DNA from: Alphaproteobacteria bacterium
Lineage (GTDB): Bacteria; Pseudomonadota; Alphaproteobacteria; Rhizobiales; Rhizobiaceae
NCBI GenBank assembly: GCA_024742485.1
Contig: JANSYK010000001.1
Coordinates: 992,001 to 1,056,000 of the forward strand
Direction of reading: 5' to 3'
DNA length: 64,000 nucleotides
Shown in pieces: positions 18,658 to 28,092 of the stretch; the first letter of the stretch is position 1; the number at the start of each line of letters is the position of its first letter. The translations under genes were made by a program, and so were the position numbers. Under the pieces are notes generated by a model, which was given only the letters and a program-made list of their open reading frames with translations, did no database searches and had not been told where the DNA came from.

Positions 18658-19724
18658 GACGCTCTCTCCGCCTGCTTCTGGCCGCCCGCCATCGGTTCAT
18701 TGCCACCTCGACGGAGAATTTGACGGCCGGGCCGACGTTCGGCTCGCGCATTGGCCGCAACCGCAAAAAGGATCACCGAGCCGATAATGGCGAGTTGCAA
18801 GAACGGATTCACCCGCAGGAAGGGAAGAGCCGTTTCAACGATGGCAATGAAGAAGGCTCCGAGAATTGCGCCAACAACGGAGCCGCGCCCCCCGGCAATG
18901 CTGACACCGCCAATCACACAAGCGGCAATAATGGCAAATTCCCGTCCCTCCGCTGCCTGGGTATAGGCAATGGCGAACCGTGCAGTCCAAAGGTATCCGC
19001 ACAGCCCGGCCAGGGCACCGGACAGGACATAGACCAGCACTTCGCACCGACGCTGGGCAATTCCGGCATAACGGGCCGCAATCGGGTTCCCGCCCACTGC
19101 ATAGATATTGCGGCCGGCTCGTGTGTAGCTGAGACCGATCCAGACCAGAAAAGCGCATATCGCAGCGACCCAGAAGATATTTGGCAGCAGAAAGTCCTGC
19201 CCGCCAGGAAACCCCTTGAACCGGTCTGACAATTCATGGGACGAGACCCATGCTCCGTCGCTCAGAATATAGACAAGTCCCCGATAGACGCTCATCGTTC
19301 CGAGCGTCATGATGATCGGTGGAATCTTCAGGAAAGCGATAATGACGCCGTTAATGGCCCCCAATGCGCCGCCTGCAACCAATGCCAGCAGAATGTAGGC
19401 CACCGCCGGCAGTCCCGGCATGACCTGGGAGAGCATTGCCAACAGCATGCCGCAAAAGGCAAGCACTGCTGCCTGTGACAGGTCAATTCCTCGCGTCAAC
19501 AAGACCGGCAATTGACCAAGGACCAGTATGACAAGGAAACCGGCGTTGGTCAGAAGGTTATCGACACTGGTCAGCGCAAGATATTGGGGCGCGCGCAATC
19601 CGATCAGGACAATCATCAGGGCGATCAGTGCAAAGAGAATGATCTCTCGGCGCTGGTTTTGCACCAATCGGCGATTGACACCTTCGGGCGCATTGATTGA
19701 CGCTGAGTGGCCGGTCGTTTGCAT
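18654..19724 (-). CDS. ribose-type ABC transporter permease (RbsC family)
   Basis: This 356-residue permease has YAVGGNPIAARYAGIAQRR and ACVIGGVSIAGGRGSVVGA, typical of BPD_transp_2. The ATG at 19724 lies one base after the ATPase stop; an upstream extension would lie inside the ATPase gene, so it is not used. It pairs with the downstream permease to form the membrane channel. Confidence 0.9.
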   Translation of the reverse strand: MQTTGHSASINAPEGVNRRLVQNQRREIILFALIALMIVLIGLRAPQYLALTSVDNLLTNAGFLVILVLGQLPVLLTRGIDLSQAAVLAFCGMLLAMLSQVMPGLPAVAYILLALVAGGALGAINGVIIAFLKIPPIIMTLGTMSVYRGLVYILSDGAWVSSHELSDRFKGFPGGQDFLLPNIFWVAAICAFLVWIGLSYTRAGRNIYAVGGNPIAARYAGIAQRRCEVLVYVLSGALAGLCGYLWTARFAIAYTQAAEGREFAIIAACVIGGVSIAGGRGSVVGAILGAFFIAIVETALPFLRVNPFLQLAIIGSVILFAVAANARAERRPGRQILRRGGNEPMAGGQKQAERAS

Positions 19725-19725
19725 C

Positions 19726-21246
19726 TCAGCCCGCCCCGCCGTCGACATGATCGGCAGCAATGGCGTATCCGGTCGCCGCCGCAACAATCGCCTCGGAAGA
19801 AAAATCTTTCCTTTCAAAGGCTGCCGACATGCGTCCCTTGTGCATCACGATTATCCGGTCGCAGATGCCGAGAACTTCTTCCAGCTCTGATGACACGATG
19901 ATCACCGAGAGGCCCTTGGCAACCAGGTCACCGACATTTTGGTGAACGGCGGATTTCGAACCGACATCGACCCCCTTTGTCGGCTCGTCAAGAATGACGA
20001 TCTTCGGTTGTGTCGCCAGCCATTTGCCAATGACAACCTTTTGCTGGTTTCCTCCAGACAATTCCTCAACCGGTTGTGACCATCCAGAGGCCTTGATCTG
20101 GACACGCTGGCCGAACTCATCGCACAGCGCATCCTCGGCCCGCTGGTTGAGAAAAATGGCGCGGGCAATCGTTCCAAGGACCGGCAGCGACATGTTCTTG
20201 CGAATCGAGAATGGCAGGATCGCGCCGTGACGCTGGCGGTCTTCCGGCACATAGGCAATTCCGGCCTCCATTGCCTTTTGCGCCGAGTTGATCTGCCAGC
20301 TGCGACCTTCGATGCGAATTTCACCGCTGCTCCCCGGCTTCAGCCCGAACACAGCCTCCATGGTCTCGGTGCGCCCCGATCCAACCAGACCGTAGAAACC
20401 GAGAATTTCGCCGCGTCTGACCGAAAAGCTGACATCGGCAAACTCGGTGGGGTGGCTGAAGCCCTCGACCTCGAGGACCGTTTCACCGATCTCCGCAGCC
20501 GCTTTGGGATAGATGTCATTGAGCGTTCTGCCAACCATCTGCCGGATCAGGTCATCCTCGGTAACATCGGCGATCAAGCCATCCTGGACCATTTCCCCGT
20601 CCCGCAAGACAGCATAGTCATCGCAAATCCGAAAAATCTCGTCGAATTTGTGCGAGATGAAGACAATTGCCCTTTCTGCCGCCTTCAGTCCCTCGATGAT
20701 TCCGTATAGATGTTGGATTTCCGCCTGTGACAGGGATGCTGTCGGTTCGTCAAAGATGATCATGCTGGCGTCGGATGAAAGCGCCTTGGCCAGGGAGACA
20801 AGATGCCGCTCGGCGACACTGAGCTCGCGCAGCGGACTGTCGGGATCGAGCGAAACGCCGATTTCCACCAACAAATCGCGGGCTTTCGCTCTCATCTCGC
20901 GCCAGTTGATCAGACGGCGGCCACGCGGTTGATTGCCGACAAAAATGTTTTCGGCAACCGTGAGGTCCTCGAACATGGATGGTTCCTGCTGGATCGCGGC
21001 GATTCCCACATCGGCGGCGTCCTGAGGTCTGTCAAACCGGACATCTGCCCCGGCAAAGGAAATCGTGCCCGCATCGGGCTGGTAATTCCCGGTCAGGCTT
21101 TTGACCAGCGTGGATTTGCCTGCGCCGTTTTCCCCAATCAGACCCAGGACCCGGCCGCGATAGGCCTTGATACCCACGGAACTCAATGCCTGAACACCGC
21201 CGAAACGTTTGGAGAGGTTTCGGACTTCCAGAAGCGGTTCACTCAT
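19726..21246 (-). CDS. ribose-type ABC transporter ATPase (RbsA family, two domains)
   Basis: This 506-residue protein has two ABC domains. The first has Walker A GENGAGKST, signature LSVAERHLVSLAKAL and Walker B IIFDEPTASL. The second has a degenerate Walker A region (GFYGLVGSGRTETMEAV), signature LSGGNQQKV and Walker B IVILDEPTKGVD. This pattern is that of RbsA/MglA/XylG. The 150-bp gap upstream, after the binding-protein gene, contains a terminator-like hairpin. Confidence 0.93.
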   Translation of the reverse strand: MSEPLLEVRNLSKRFGGVQALSSVGIKAYRGRVLGLIGENGAGKSTLVKSLTGNYQPDAGTISFAGADVRFDRPQDAADVGIAAIQQEPSMFEDLTVAENIFVGNQPRGRRLINWREMRAKARDLLVEIGVSLDPDSPLRELSVAERHLVSLAKALSSDASMIIFDEPTASLSQAEIQHLYGIIEGLKAAERAIVFISHKFDEIFRICDDYAVLRDGEMVQDGLIADVTEDDLIRQMVGRTLNDIYPKAAAEIGETVLEVEGFSHPTEFADVSFSVRRGEILGFYGLVGSGRTETMEAVFGLKPGSSGEIRIEGRSWQINSAQKAMEAGIAYVPEDRQRHGAILPFSIRKNMSLPVLGTIARAIFLNQRAEDALCDEFGQRVQIKASGWSQPVEELSGGNQQKVVIGKWLATQPKIVILDEPTKGVDVGSKSAVHQNVGDLVAKGLSVIIVSSELEEVLGICDRIIVMHKGRMSAAFERKDFSSEAIVAAATGYAIAADHVDGGAG

Positions 21247-21279
21247 GATGCTCGGTTGCCGGTCAACTTGCCCTCCTTC

Positions 21280-21299
21280 AAAAAAGACGCCGCTGGCGT
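21280..21299 (-). terminator. attenuator-like hairpin after binding-protein gene
   Basis: On the minus strand, ACGCC-AGC-GGCGT is followed by C and a run of six T, then GAAGGAGGG. The stem is only 5 bp but GC-rich, and the T-run is good. Its place between the binding-protein gene and the ATPase gene suggests partial termination, so that the binding protein is made in excess. Confidence 0.5.
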
Positions 21300-21396
21300 G
21301 CCGGAGATACCCCGACAGCCAAACGGCGCCACTCTTGGGAGAATGATACAGATTTGGTCAGCGGCAGGCACCAATTCTGTGTCGAAAGCTGTGCGA

Positions 21397-22440
21397 TTAC
21401 TTGCTCAATGACGTGATGAGATCGGCTGCCTCGGCAACATTGTCCTTGTTGTAGACAAACAGTTCCCCCATCACGGCGGTGTTGTTGTCGCCAACAGCGA
21501 TCTCACCCATGCGCCCTGCCGCAATCATGTCGCCAGACGCGCCAGTGACGGTTTCATCAATCAGCGCCTTGGTCGCGTAGACCGTTGTGTAGCCCACATC
21601 AATCATGTTCCAGATCGCAAAGGCCGGCGTGGCTCCAGAAGTTACGTGATCGACCATTTCATTGGGGAAGCCAAGGCCGGTGACCTGCACCTTCCCGATC
21701 AGGTTCTGGTCACGCACCATCTGAGAAGCCGCCGCGATGCCAATGGAGCTGTAAGCGACAATGACCTTAAGGTCGGGGTACTTGTTGACCAGTCCAAGCG
21801 CCTCATTATAGGCCTTGTCGGAACGTTCATCGCCATAGGCGACTTCGACCACCTCAAGTCCCTTGAATGCATCTTCCTCCTTGGTCAGCCGGATCAACTC
21901 ATCAACCCACTCGTTTTGAGTGGTCGAGTTGGCTGGCCCGGAAATCACACCGATCTTGCCCTCTCCACCGGCAAGGTCCAGCGCGATCTTCGCTGGCCCC
22001 AGGGTGATCAACGCATTTGTCGCCGATGCGATATGCAGCTTTCGGGCGGTCGCTTCCGTATCCTGGTCCCAGGTCACGACGGCAATGCCCCGACGCGCCG
22101 CCTTTTGCAGGGATGGTGTCAGTGCCGTTGCATCATTGGCCGAGAGCATGATCGCATTGACCCGTTGGGCAATCAGGGAATCGATCAGGGCCACCTGCCC
22201 TTCCGCAGAGTTTTCCGTCGGACCGGTGTAAATCAGTTCCACACCAAGTTCATCCGCTGCCTGTTGAGCGCCGACACGGGCCAGTTCAAACGCGGTGTTT
22301 CCCAAAACCCGCACGAGCATCGCGTAGCGCGGTTTGTCCTGAGCCAGCCCATGGCTCGTGAGAGCCGATAGTCCGACAAGTGCCGCAACACCGGCAGCGC
22401 AACCGGCCAAAAGGGCCCGGCGCGAGATCCAATTATACAT
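21397..22440 (-). CDS. ribose-type ABC transporter periplasmic binding protein
   Basis: This 347-residue protein of the RbsB/Peripla_BP_4 type has the DSLIAQRVNAIMLSANDATALTPSLQKAARRGIAVVTWDQD region and a later VTGLGFPNEM segment. Two ATGs lie close together; the one at 22440 has GGAGG at the better distance. The leader carries a twin-arginine motif (ISRRALLAG) before its hydrophobic stretch, so Tat export is possible, which is uncommon for this family. The sugar or sugar-like ligand is unknown. It opens a five-gene leftward operon, divergent from the cupin-dehydrogenase pair. Confidence 0.88.
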   Translation of the reverse strand: MYNWISRRALLAGCAAGVAALVGLSALTSHGLAQDKPRYAMLVRVLGNTAFELARVGAQQAADELGVELIYTGPTENSAEGQVALIDSLIAQRVNAIMLSANDATALTPSLQKAARRGIAVVTWDQDTEATARKLHIASATNALITLGPAKIALDLAGGEGKIGVISGPANSTTQNEWVDELIRLTKEEDAFKGLEVVEVAYGDERSDKAYNEALGLVNKYPDLKVIVAYSSIGIAAASQMVRDQNLIGKVQVTGLGFPNEMVDHVTSGATPAFAIWNMIDVGYTTVYATKALIDETVTGASGDMIAAGRMGEIAVGDNNTAVMGELFVYNKDNVAEAADLITSLSK

Positions 22441-22580
22441 TTGCATTCCTCCAGTTTTGCGTTCCGAATCCAACAAAACGCACGTCCTCCAGAAAAAGGA
22501 TTGCAATTGTCAGCAATTTTGTCAACATTTATTCATGACCGACCGACACACCCGGTTGGCGTTTGCGGAAGGATAGTTTC

Positions 22581-23144
22581 ATGGCGATGAATGTGCGGCG
22601 CGTTGTGACCGCCACAAATGCGGACGGCAAGAGCCGCTTTCTCTTTGACGGACCCGCGCAATCCATCCTCGAACAGCCTGGTCGTGGATTGGTCTTTCAC
22701 GAATTGTGGGAAACCGATGGCCCTCTGGCAGACACGGAAAGCACAGAGGACGCGGGCAATCGACCGATCCGCCACCATCCTCCCCATGGCGGCACCCGAT
22801 TTCGAATCGTCGAATTCATGCCGGACGAACAGCAACAACAGGACATTGCGCAGGAAGACTTTGCGACCCTTGAGGCAAGCGACATCCTTCTCGACGGAGC
22901 CGAAGACCCCTCAATGCACCGCAATGAGACGGTCGACTACAACATTATCCTGCAAGGCGAAATCTACTCCGTCGTTGATGAAGGCGAGGTATTGCTCAAG
23001 GCCGGTGATGTTCTCATCCAGCGCGGAACCGCCCATACCTGGCACAATCGCAGCAATCGCCCCTGTATCTTTGCATCGATCATGATCAGTGCCGCACCTC
23101 ATCCTCTGTTTGCGCGGGATGGGGACAACGGAGAAACGTCGTGA
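22581..23144 (+). CDS. cupin-domain protein
   Basis: This 187-residue protein has a C-terminal cupin barrel: HRNETVDYNIILQGEIYSVVDEGEVLLKAGDVLIQRGTAHTWHN contains both cupin motifs with possible metal-binding His and Glu. The N-terminal third is less typical. The ATG at 22581 follows GGAAGG. It overlaps the next dehydrogenase gene (GTGA) and is divergent from the ribose-type ABC operon, so the two units may serve one compound. Confidence 0.8.
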   Translation: MAMNVRRVVTATNADGKSRFLFDGPAQSILEQPGRGLVFHELWETDGPLADTESTEDAGNRPIRHHPPHGGTRFRIVEFMPDEQQQQDIAQEDFATLEASDILLDGAEDPSMHRNETVDYNIILQGEIYSVVDEGEVLLKAGDVLIQRGTAHTWHNRSNRPCIFASIMISAAPHPLFARDGDNGETS

Positions 23145-24211
23145 CCACAGCAGCCGAGACCGTCAATGTTTCAACCGGGAACCTCGAACAGTCATTGACC
23201 GCATTGTTCGGGGATCTGGGCATGACACAAGACAATGCGCGGCAATGCGCCTCAGACATGGTCCTGACCAATCTTTGGGGCATCGATTCCCATGGTGTGC
23301 TTCGCTTGCCGATCTATGTGCAGCGGCTGGAAGCCAATGTCATCAAAGCCAATCCGGATATCGTCACCCGCGATGGTCGTTCATCCTTCGAAGTGATGGA
23401 TGGCGATGGCGGCATGGGCTATGTGGTTGGGCACCATGCCATGAAGCGCGCCATTGAGCTGGCCAGACAAAATGGGATCGGCGCCGTCGCGGTCCGCAAC
23501 TCCAATCACTACGGTGCTGCGGCGCTGTATGCGCAGCAAGCGACACAAGCCGGCCTGATTGGTATTTCCATGACGAATGTCAAACCCAATCTCGTGGTTC
23601 CAGGCGGGTCAAAACCAATTACAGGAAACAATCCACTGGCGTTTGGCGCACCCACAAATCGCGGTTTTCCCTTGATGCTGGATATATCAATGTCTGCCGT
23701 TGCCGGCGGCAAACTGCTGCTGGCAAGCGAAAAAGGAGAGAAGATACCGCTTGATTGGGCCACCGATCGCAATGGTCGGCCCACCGATGATCCCGATGCT
23801 GGTTTCGAAGGCTTCCTGTTACCGCTTGGCGGCCACAAGGGCTTCGGCCTGTCATTGATGATCGACATATTGTGCGGCATCATTTCCGGCGGAGCCCACC
23901 AGTTTGACATCAAGAGCATGTATGGAGCTCCGGATGCGACCAGCGAAACCGGACACATGATGATCGCCATCGACCCGACAATTGCGATGGACGAATCCGA
24001 GTTTCTCGATCGCATGGATGCGTTTTACCGGACCATCAAATCGTCGCCCATGTGGGACGCGACGAAGAAAATGTATATCCCCGGCGAGATTGAAAACGAA
24101 ACCCGCCTCGCCCGACAGCGCGATGGCATACCGCTGACCGTGTCGCTGTTGGCGGAGGTTAATGAGATTCTCCAGCGTTACCAGATCAGCCCATTGTTGC
24201 CGGCAGTCTGA
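23141..24211 (+). CDS. Ldh2-family NAD(P)-dependent 2-hydroxyacid dehydrogenase
   Basis: This 356-residue protein belongs to the malate/L-lactate dehydrogenase (Ldh_2) family, which also includes ComC sulfolactate dehydrogenase and ureidoglycolate dehydrogenase. Motifs are WGIDSHGVLRLPIYV with the catalytic His, AVRNSNHYGAAALYA and TGNNPLAFGAPT, then LPLGGHKGFGLSLMIDILCG. The GTG start at 23141 overlaps the cupin stop as GTGA and has GGAGA upstream. The precise 2-oxo/2-hydroxy acid substrate is unknown. Confidence 0.87.
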   Translation: MTTAAETVNVSTGNLEQSLTALFGDLGMTQDNARQCASDMVLTNLWGIDSHGVLRLPIYVQRLEANVIKANPDIVTRDGRSSFEVMDGDGGMGYVVGHHAMKRAIELARQNGIGAVAVRNSNHYGAAALYAQQATQAGLIGISMTNVKPNLVVPGGSKPITGNNPLAFGAPTNRGFPLMLDISMSAVAGGKLLLASEKGEKIPLDWATDRNGRPTDDPDAGFEGFLLPLGGHKGFGLSLMIDILCGIISGGAHQFDIKSMYGAPDATSETGHMMIAIDPTIAMDESEFLDRMDAFYRTIKSSPMWDATKKMYIPGEIENETRLARQRDGIPLTVSLLAEVNEILQRYQISPLLPAV

Positions 24212-24220
24212 AAGCGTCAA

Positions 24221-24913
24221 TCAGCTTTCAAGCCATTCACGAAGGGCGGCATTTGTCGCGTCCGGCTGTTCAAGCGTCGGCAGATGCCCGGCGCCCTCGA
24301 TCTGAAGCAAACGCGAGCCCTGGATACGACGGTTGATTTCTTCGTGTCGGTCCAGCGGACAAAGCGTATCTTCTGCGCCACACATTACCAGAGTTGGAAC
24401 ACGCACAGCTTCGAGGTTTTTGCATTGGTCCGGCCGGATCTTCAATGCCGAAGACTGCCGAACGAACACATCATCCCCGAGCGACAGCGCCATATCCATG
24501 CATAAATCCAGAATGCGCCCCCGCTCGGGTCCATCAGCAAGATAATTCGGCTTCATCTCATCGCGCATGACCGCGACAAGTTGGCCTTGTCGTACGAGAG
24601 CGATCTGTCGATCACGATTGGCGCTTGTTTCAGGAAGGTCCGGCCAGGGGTTGGTATCAAGAAGCGCAAGCCGATCCACCCGCTCGGGCGCCATCGCCAT
24701 GATCTGCATCGCAATGATGCCGCCCATGGATAGCCCCGCTAGCGCGAATCGGGGCGGTGCCTGCTCCAGCACACCCGCCGCTATGGCCTCGATCGTTTCA
24801 GCTCCGCCAATCGGTGCCAGGTGGATCGGTCGATCGGCGGAAAAGGCCTCGATTTGCGGCGCGAAGAGCCGGGCATCGCACATCATGCCCGGAATGAGCA
24901 CAAATGGCGTCAT
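24221..24913 (-). CDS. alpha/beta hydrolase
   Basis: This 230-residue protein has the hydrolase start FVLIPGMMCDARLF, nucleophile elbow LAGLSMGGI, acid CGAEDTLCP and His in GAGHLPTLEQPD. The ATG at 24913 overlaps the upstream stop by 4 bp (ATGA). It is the last gene of a 12-gene operon beginning at 36412. Lactonase, esterase or thioesterase roles are all possible. It does not look like 3-oxoadipate enol-lactonase. Confidence 0.82.
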   Translation of the reverse strand: MTPFVLIPGMMCDARLFAPQIEAFSADRPIHLAPIGGAETIEAIAAGVLEQAPPRFALAGLSMGGIIAMQIMAMAPERVDRLALLDTNPWPDLPETSANRDRQIALVRQGQLVAVMRDEMKPNYLADGPERGRILDLCMDMALSLGDDVFVRQSSALKIRPDQCKNLEAVRVPTLVMCGAEDTLCPLDRHEEINRRIQGSRLLQIEGAGHLPTLEQPDATNAALREWLES

Positions 24914-26043
24914 AGACGACTGCTGGCCAGTTCGGCACCGTCGGAAAGCGCCTTGATCTTGGCAAAGGCAATGTCGGGATCCACGGCGCCGAAGCCGGCA
25001 AATGTCCCGAAGCCACAATCCGAACCCGCGACCACCCTCTCCGCGCCGACGATCGATACGAAACGATCGATCCGCTGGGCGACCAGTTCGGGGTGTTCGA
25101 CGAAATTCGTTGTCGTGTCGACGACGCCTGGAATCAGGATCTTGTCATCCGGGATTTCGGATTTGCGATCCCGAAACACCGTCCATTCATGAGCATGGCG
25201 CGGGTTCGACGTTTCGAACAGCACATAACGGGCCTTGGCATCCATCAGGGTCGAAAAGACCGTATCCATGTCGATGTCGCAAATATGCGGACCCTCGTAG
25301 TTGCCCCAGCAGATATGGACACGAATCTGCTCCGCCGGAACATTTTGCAGCGCATGATTGAGCGCCTCCACATGCATCTGGGCAATCTTGACAAATTCCT
25401 GGTCTGAAAGGTCCGGAAACAGCATGTGGCGCGACAGGGCAAGGTCGGGGCAATCGAGCTGCAGCGTCAGCCCAGCGGTGGCGATGGTCTCATATTCCTC
25501 CCGCATCGCGTCGGCCAGGGCGGCCAGATAGGCTTCTCGGTCGGGATAATGCTCATTGGGCAGAAACAGGGAAATCACGCCCGGCGACGCGGCATTCATG
25601 AATCCGCCCACGGCACCGTGTTCGGCCATCGCGGATTTGAGATTGGAAATGTCCTTTTGGAGATCGACATGGTCCTTGGCTTTGACCGGTCCGGTGCATT
25701 TGGGCCGCGCATAATCCGCAGTCCCGCCGGAATCGGCCAGCCGCTTCAGATAGCCGGGGAAGGCCTTCAAATCCGCCGGCGCATTGCGCGGACTATCACC
25801 GGAAAACCCGGTGTACCGATCCTTGACATAGGTCGCATAGGATATCTTCGAGGTTTCACCGTCGCTGACGAAATCGACACCATTTGCGACCTGCCGCTTG
25901 ACCGTTTCTGACACGTTGCGCGTCATGCAGCGGTCAAAGTCTGTCGGTTCGTAGGGTTCGCCCTTTTCCCGGGCGAATATGAAGTCGACAACCTCCTGGC
26001 TGCGCGGCAGCGACCCGACATGAGTTACCTTGATGCGTGTCAC
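24910..26043 (-). CDS. MetE C-terminal/epoxyalkane:CoM transferase-like zinc protein
   Basis: This 377-residue TIM-barrel protein of the cobalamin-independent methionine synthase C-terminal family has zinc-site residues His243-x-Cys245 (RVHICWGNYEGPH), probably Glu277 and Cys343 (GSDCGFG). It lacks the N-terminal MetE half and opens VTHVGSLPRS, like stand-alone family members that include epoxyalkane:coenzyme M transferase. It probably activates a thiol rather than making methionine. The GTG at 26043 has AAGGAG six bases upstream and is preferred to a TTG at 26088. It sits in an operon with SnoaL proteins, an SDR and a HisD paralog. Confidence 0.78.
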   Translation of the reverse strand: MTRIKVTHVGSLPRSQEVVDFIFAREKGEPYEPTDFDRCMTRNVSETVKRQVANGVDFVSDGETSKISYATYVKDRYTGFSGDSPRNAPADLKAFPGYLKRLADSGGTADYARPKCTGPVKAKDHVDLQKDISNLKSAMAEHGAVGGFMNAASPGVISLFLPNEHYPDREAYLAALADAMREEYETIATAGLTLQLDCPDLALSRHMLFPDLSDQEFVKIAQMHVEALNHALQNVPAEQIRVHICWGNYEGPHICDIDMDTVFSTLMDAKARYVLFETSNPRHAHEWTVFRDRKSEIPDDKILIPGVVDTTTNFVEHPELVAQRIDRFVSIVGAERVVAGSDCGFGTFAGFGAVDPDIAFAKIKALSDGAELASSRL

Positions 26044-26104
26044 CCATTTCTCCTTCGTGTTCAGCAATTCGCCCCGTGAGGGGAACAAGGACCGGTCGAT
26101 AAAA

Positions 26105-27073
26105 CTATCCGGTTTTCAAGATGATCTGCTTCCAGATGGCGGTCTCGTCAAAAAGCACATATTCACGCCGCAGACCCCACGGGCCAAACTCGGCGTGACA
26201 GGCACCCATCACGTGGACCTGCGCACCCGTTGGCGTTCCCAGGCTACCCCATCCGTCATGGCGGCCTGTCAGTGACCACCGAATGGCGGCACGTGGTGGC
26301 ATCATCAGATCATCGCGGCCGATCTGATGCTCGATTTTGAATTCAGCACTCGGAAAGCTTGCCCGCAGGCCCATCCAGAAATGGTCGGCGGCGGAGAACG
26401 AGTGGCCGGTCACGCCGCCGGGATACTCCAATTGGCAGGCCCGGTCATACTCCCGGGGAATGACCGCCATGTCAGCGTTCATGATGCTGGTGAGGATTTC
26501 CGCATAGCGCGCTCCCCATTCATTGTCGTTGCCGCAGCCAAGATAGGCACCCTGACGGTCGATCTCCGGAGTGAACGGCTTGATGCAATCCTCAAAGCCG
26601 CCTTCCCGTTCGATGAGGTCACGCGCATAGTCCTTCGGTTCCCACCCCATTTGCCGAACGACCGCACCCTGATCCCGGATCAGCCATTCATCATTGACCT
26701 GATTGTTGATCGCATGACAGTCGGCGACGATGCGATAGACAAGTTTCTTGCCCGTTGCCTTGCCATAGACACCGTCGCCCAAATGGGTGGCAGTCGACAG
26801 CAGCCGGTGTGAGGACAGCATGCCCTCCTCGGGTGTGCCTGACCAGATGACGTCTTCTCCCAGCAGGGTTCGATCCGGAAACTCGGCGATTGTGGCCATC
26901 GTTGCCGCAATGACATCGCGATTGCCCACGACGAGGGATCCCGGTGAGCGCACGATGATATCGGGCGCATAATACTTGTTCAGGGTCGCGATGCCCCGAT
27001 CCTCCCAGATCTCCTTGGTGATCCCCAATATGTAATCCGGAAAATCCTTGAACTTGGTGTCAAAGCCCCTCAT
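26105..27073 (-). CDS. SnoaL/NTF2-fold protein, two-domain
   Basis: This 322-residue cytoplasmic protein is built of two SnoaL-like halves: residues 1-about 150 (YYAPDIIVRSPGSLVVGNRDVI, with HRLLSTATH) and about 180-322 (YDRACQLEYPGGVTGHSFSAADHFWMGLRASFP, with MGACHAEFG). The fold covers cyclases, dehydratases, isomerases and epoxide hydrolases, so no reaction can be assigned. It is more divergent than the other three SnoaL proteins of the locus. It overlaps the LacI gene by 4 bp (ATGA). Confidence 0.75.
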   Translation of the reverse strand: MRGFDTKFKDFPDYILGITKEIWEDRGIATLNKYYAPDIIVRSPGSLVVGNRDVIAATMATIAEFPDRTLLGEDVIWSGTPEEGMLSSHRLLSTATHLGDGVYGKATGKKLVYRIVADCHAINNQVNDEWLIRDQGAVVRQMGWEPKDYARDLIEREGGFEDCIKPFTPEIDRQGAYLGCGNDNEWGARYAEILTSIMNADMAVIPREYDRACQLEYPGGVTGHSFSAADHFWMGLRASFPSAEFKIEHQIGRDDLMMPPRAAIRWSLTGRHDGWGSLGTPTGAQVHVMGACHAEFGPWGLRREYVLFDETAIWKQIILKTG

Positions 27074-28092
27074 TCACGCCATCCTTCTGGTTTTCGGGCC
27101 GATCCGCGGACGATCAAAGGAGCGTCGACGGTAATCTGTTTGGGTTCGGTCTGCGGATCCTCAATGCGTGACATCAAGGCGCTGACAACTTCATCAACCA
27201 TTGTGTTGGAACGCTGCCGAACGGTTGTCAGATCGTAGCTCGACCAGGCTGCAATCGGCACATCGTCATATCCGACAATCGACACATCCTGTGGTATCCG
27301 CAGCCCGAATTCGGACCGGATGACATCCATGACAGCAAAAGCCATATGATCATTGGCAACAAAGACGGCGTCCGGGCGATCCGGTGTTTCGAACATCTCG
27401 CGGGCCGCCTTCTGGGCAATCTCGAAATGAAAATCGCCGATGGTTCGCCTGTGTAGCTGCGCGCCCGCCGCCGCCAGGCCCGCCAGGAATCCCCCTTCCC
27501 GATCCCGTTGAGTGGACGCCCCTTCCCAGCCTGCAATATGTGCAATTTTCTGATGACCACCCGCCAGCAGGAATTCCGCAAGTTTGCGGCCACCGGACCA
27601 GTTGTCGGAAGCGACCGACGAAAACCGGTTATCGTCCTGAATGCGATTGAAGAGCAATACGGGCACGCCGGCGGCATCGCACCGCTCGACAAGGTCTGAC
27701 GACATCGCGACGGAGGCGACGACCAGGGCATCAACCTGGTAGTCGATGATCTCGCCCAGCACCTGATCAATATTGCCGGCGGTCTGCGAGGCCATGAATA
27801 TCAGGACATGATAGCCCTCGCGCTGCAACGCGTTGGAGAGTTTTTCCACTGCATCGGGATAGAACTGGTTCTCGAAATAGGCCACGACCACGCCGACAAT
27901 CCGGCTCTTGCCGGTGATCAGGGAGCGCGCCAGAACGTTCGGCCGATACCCGAGCTCATCGGCAACCTTGCGTACCTTTTCAGCGGTTTTCGGAGACACG
28001 CTGGCACCCGGTGTGAAAACTCGCGATACCGCGGATTGGCTCACCCCGGCGCGCCGGGCCACAAGGGTCGATGTGACCTTGTCGCCTGCCAT
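27070..28092 (-). CDS. LacI-family transcriptional regulator
   Basis: This 340-residue protein has an N-terminal LacI HTH (VTSTLVARRAGVSQSAVSRVFTPGASVSPKT) with hinge helix GYRPNVLARSL, and a periplasmic-binding-protein-like effector domain. The C-terminal signature is VSIVGYDDVPIAAWSSYDLTTVRQ. The ATG at 28092 shares one base with the SDR stop (TGATG). It lies inside the operon it probably controls. The two palindromes at 36436 and 36491 fit LacI-type operators in length and symmetry, one with a central CG. The effector is probably a sugar-like pathway compound. Confidence 0.9.
   Translation of the reverse strand: MAGDKVTSTLVARRAGVSQSAVSRVFTPGASVSPKTAEKVRKVADELGYRPNVLARSLITGKSRIVGVVVAYFENQFYPDAVEKLSNALQREGYHVLIFMASQTAGNIDQVLGEIIDYQVDALVVASVAMSSDLVERCDAAGVPVLLFNRIQDDNRFSSVASDNWSGGRKLAEFLLAGGHQKIAHIAGWEGASTQRDREGGFLAGLAAAGAQLHRRTIGDFHFEIAQKAAREMFETPDRPDAVFVANDHMAFAVMDVIRSEFGLRIPQDVSIVGYDDVPIAAWSSYDLTTVRQRSNTMVDEVVSALMSRIEDPQTEPKQITVDAPLIVRGSARKPEGWRE

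Noticed and set aside
24221-24913. Alpha/beta hydrolase as PcaD missing from the pca operon
   Set aside because: Its opening (FVLIPGMMCDARLF) is unlike enol-lactonases as I know them, and it is coupled to the SnoaL operon rather than the pca operon.
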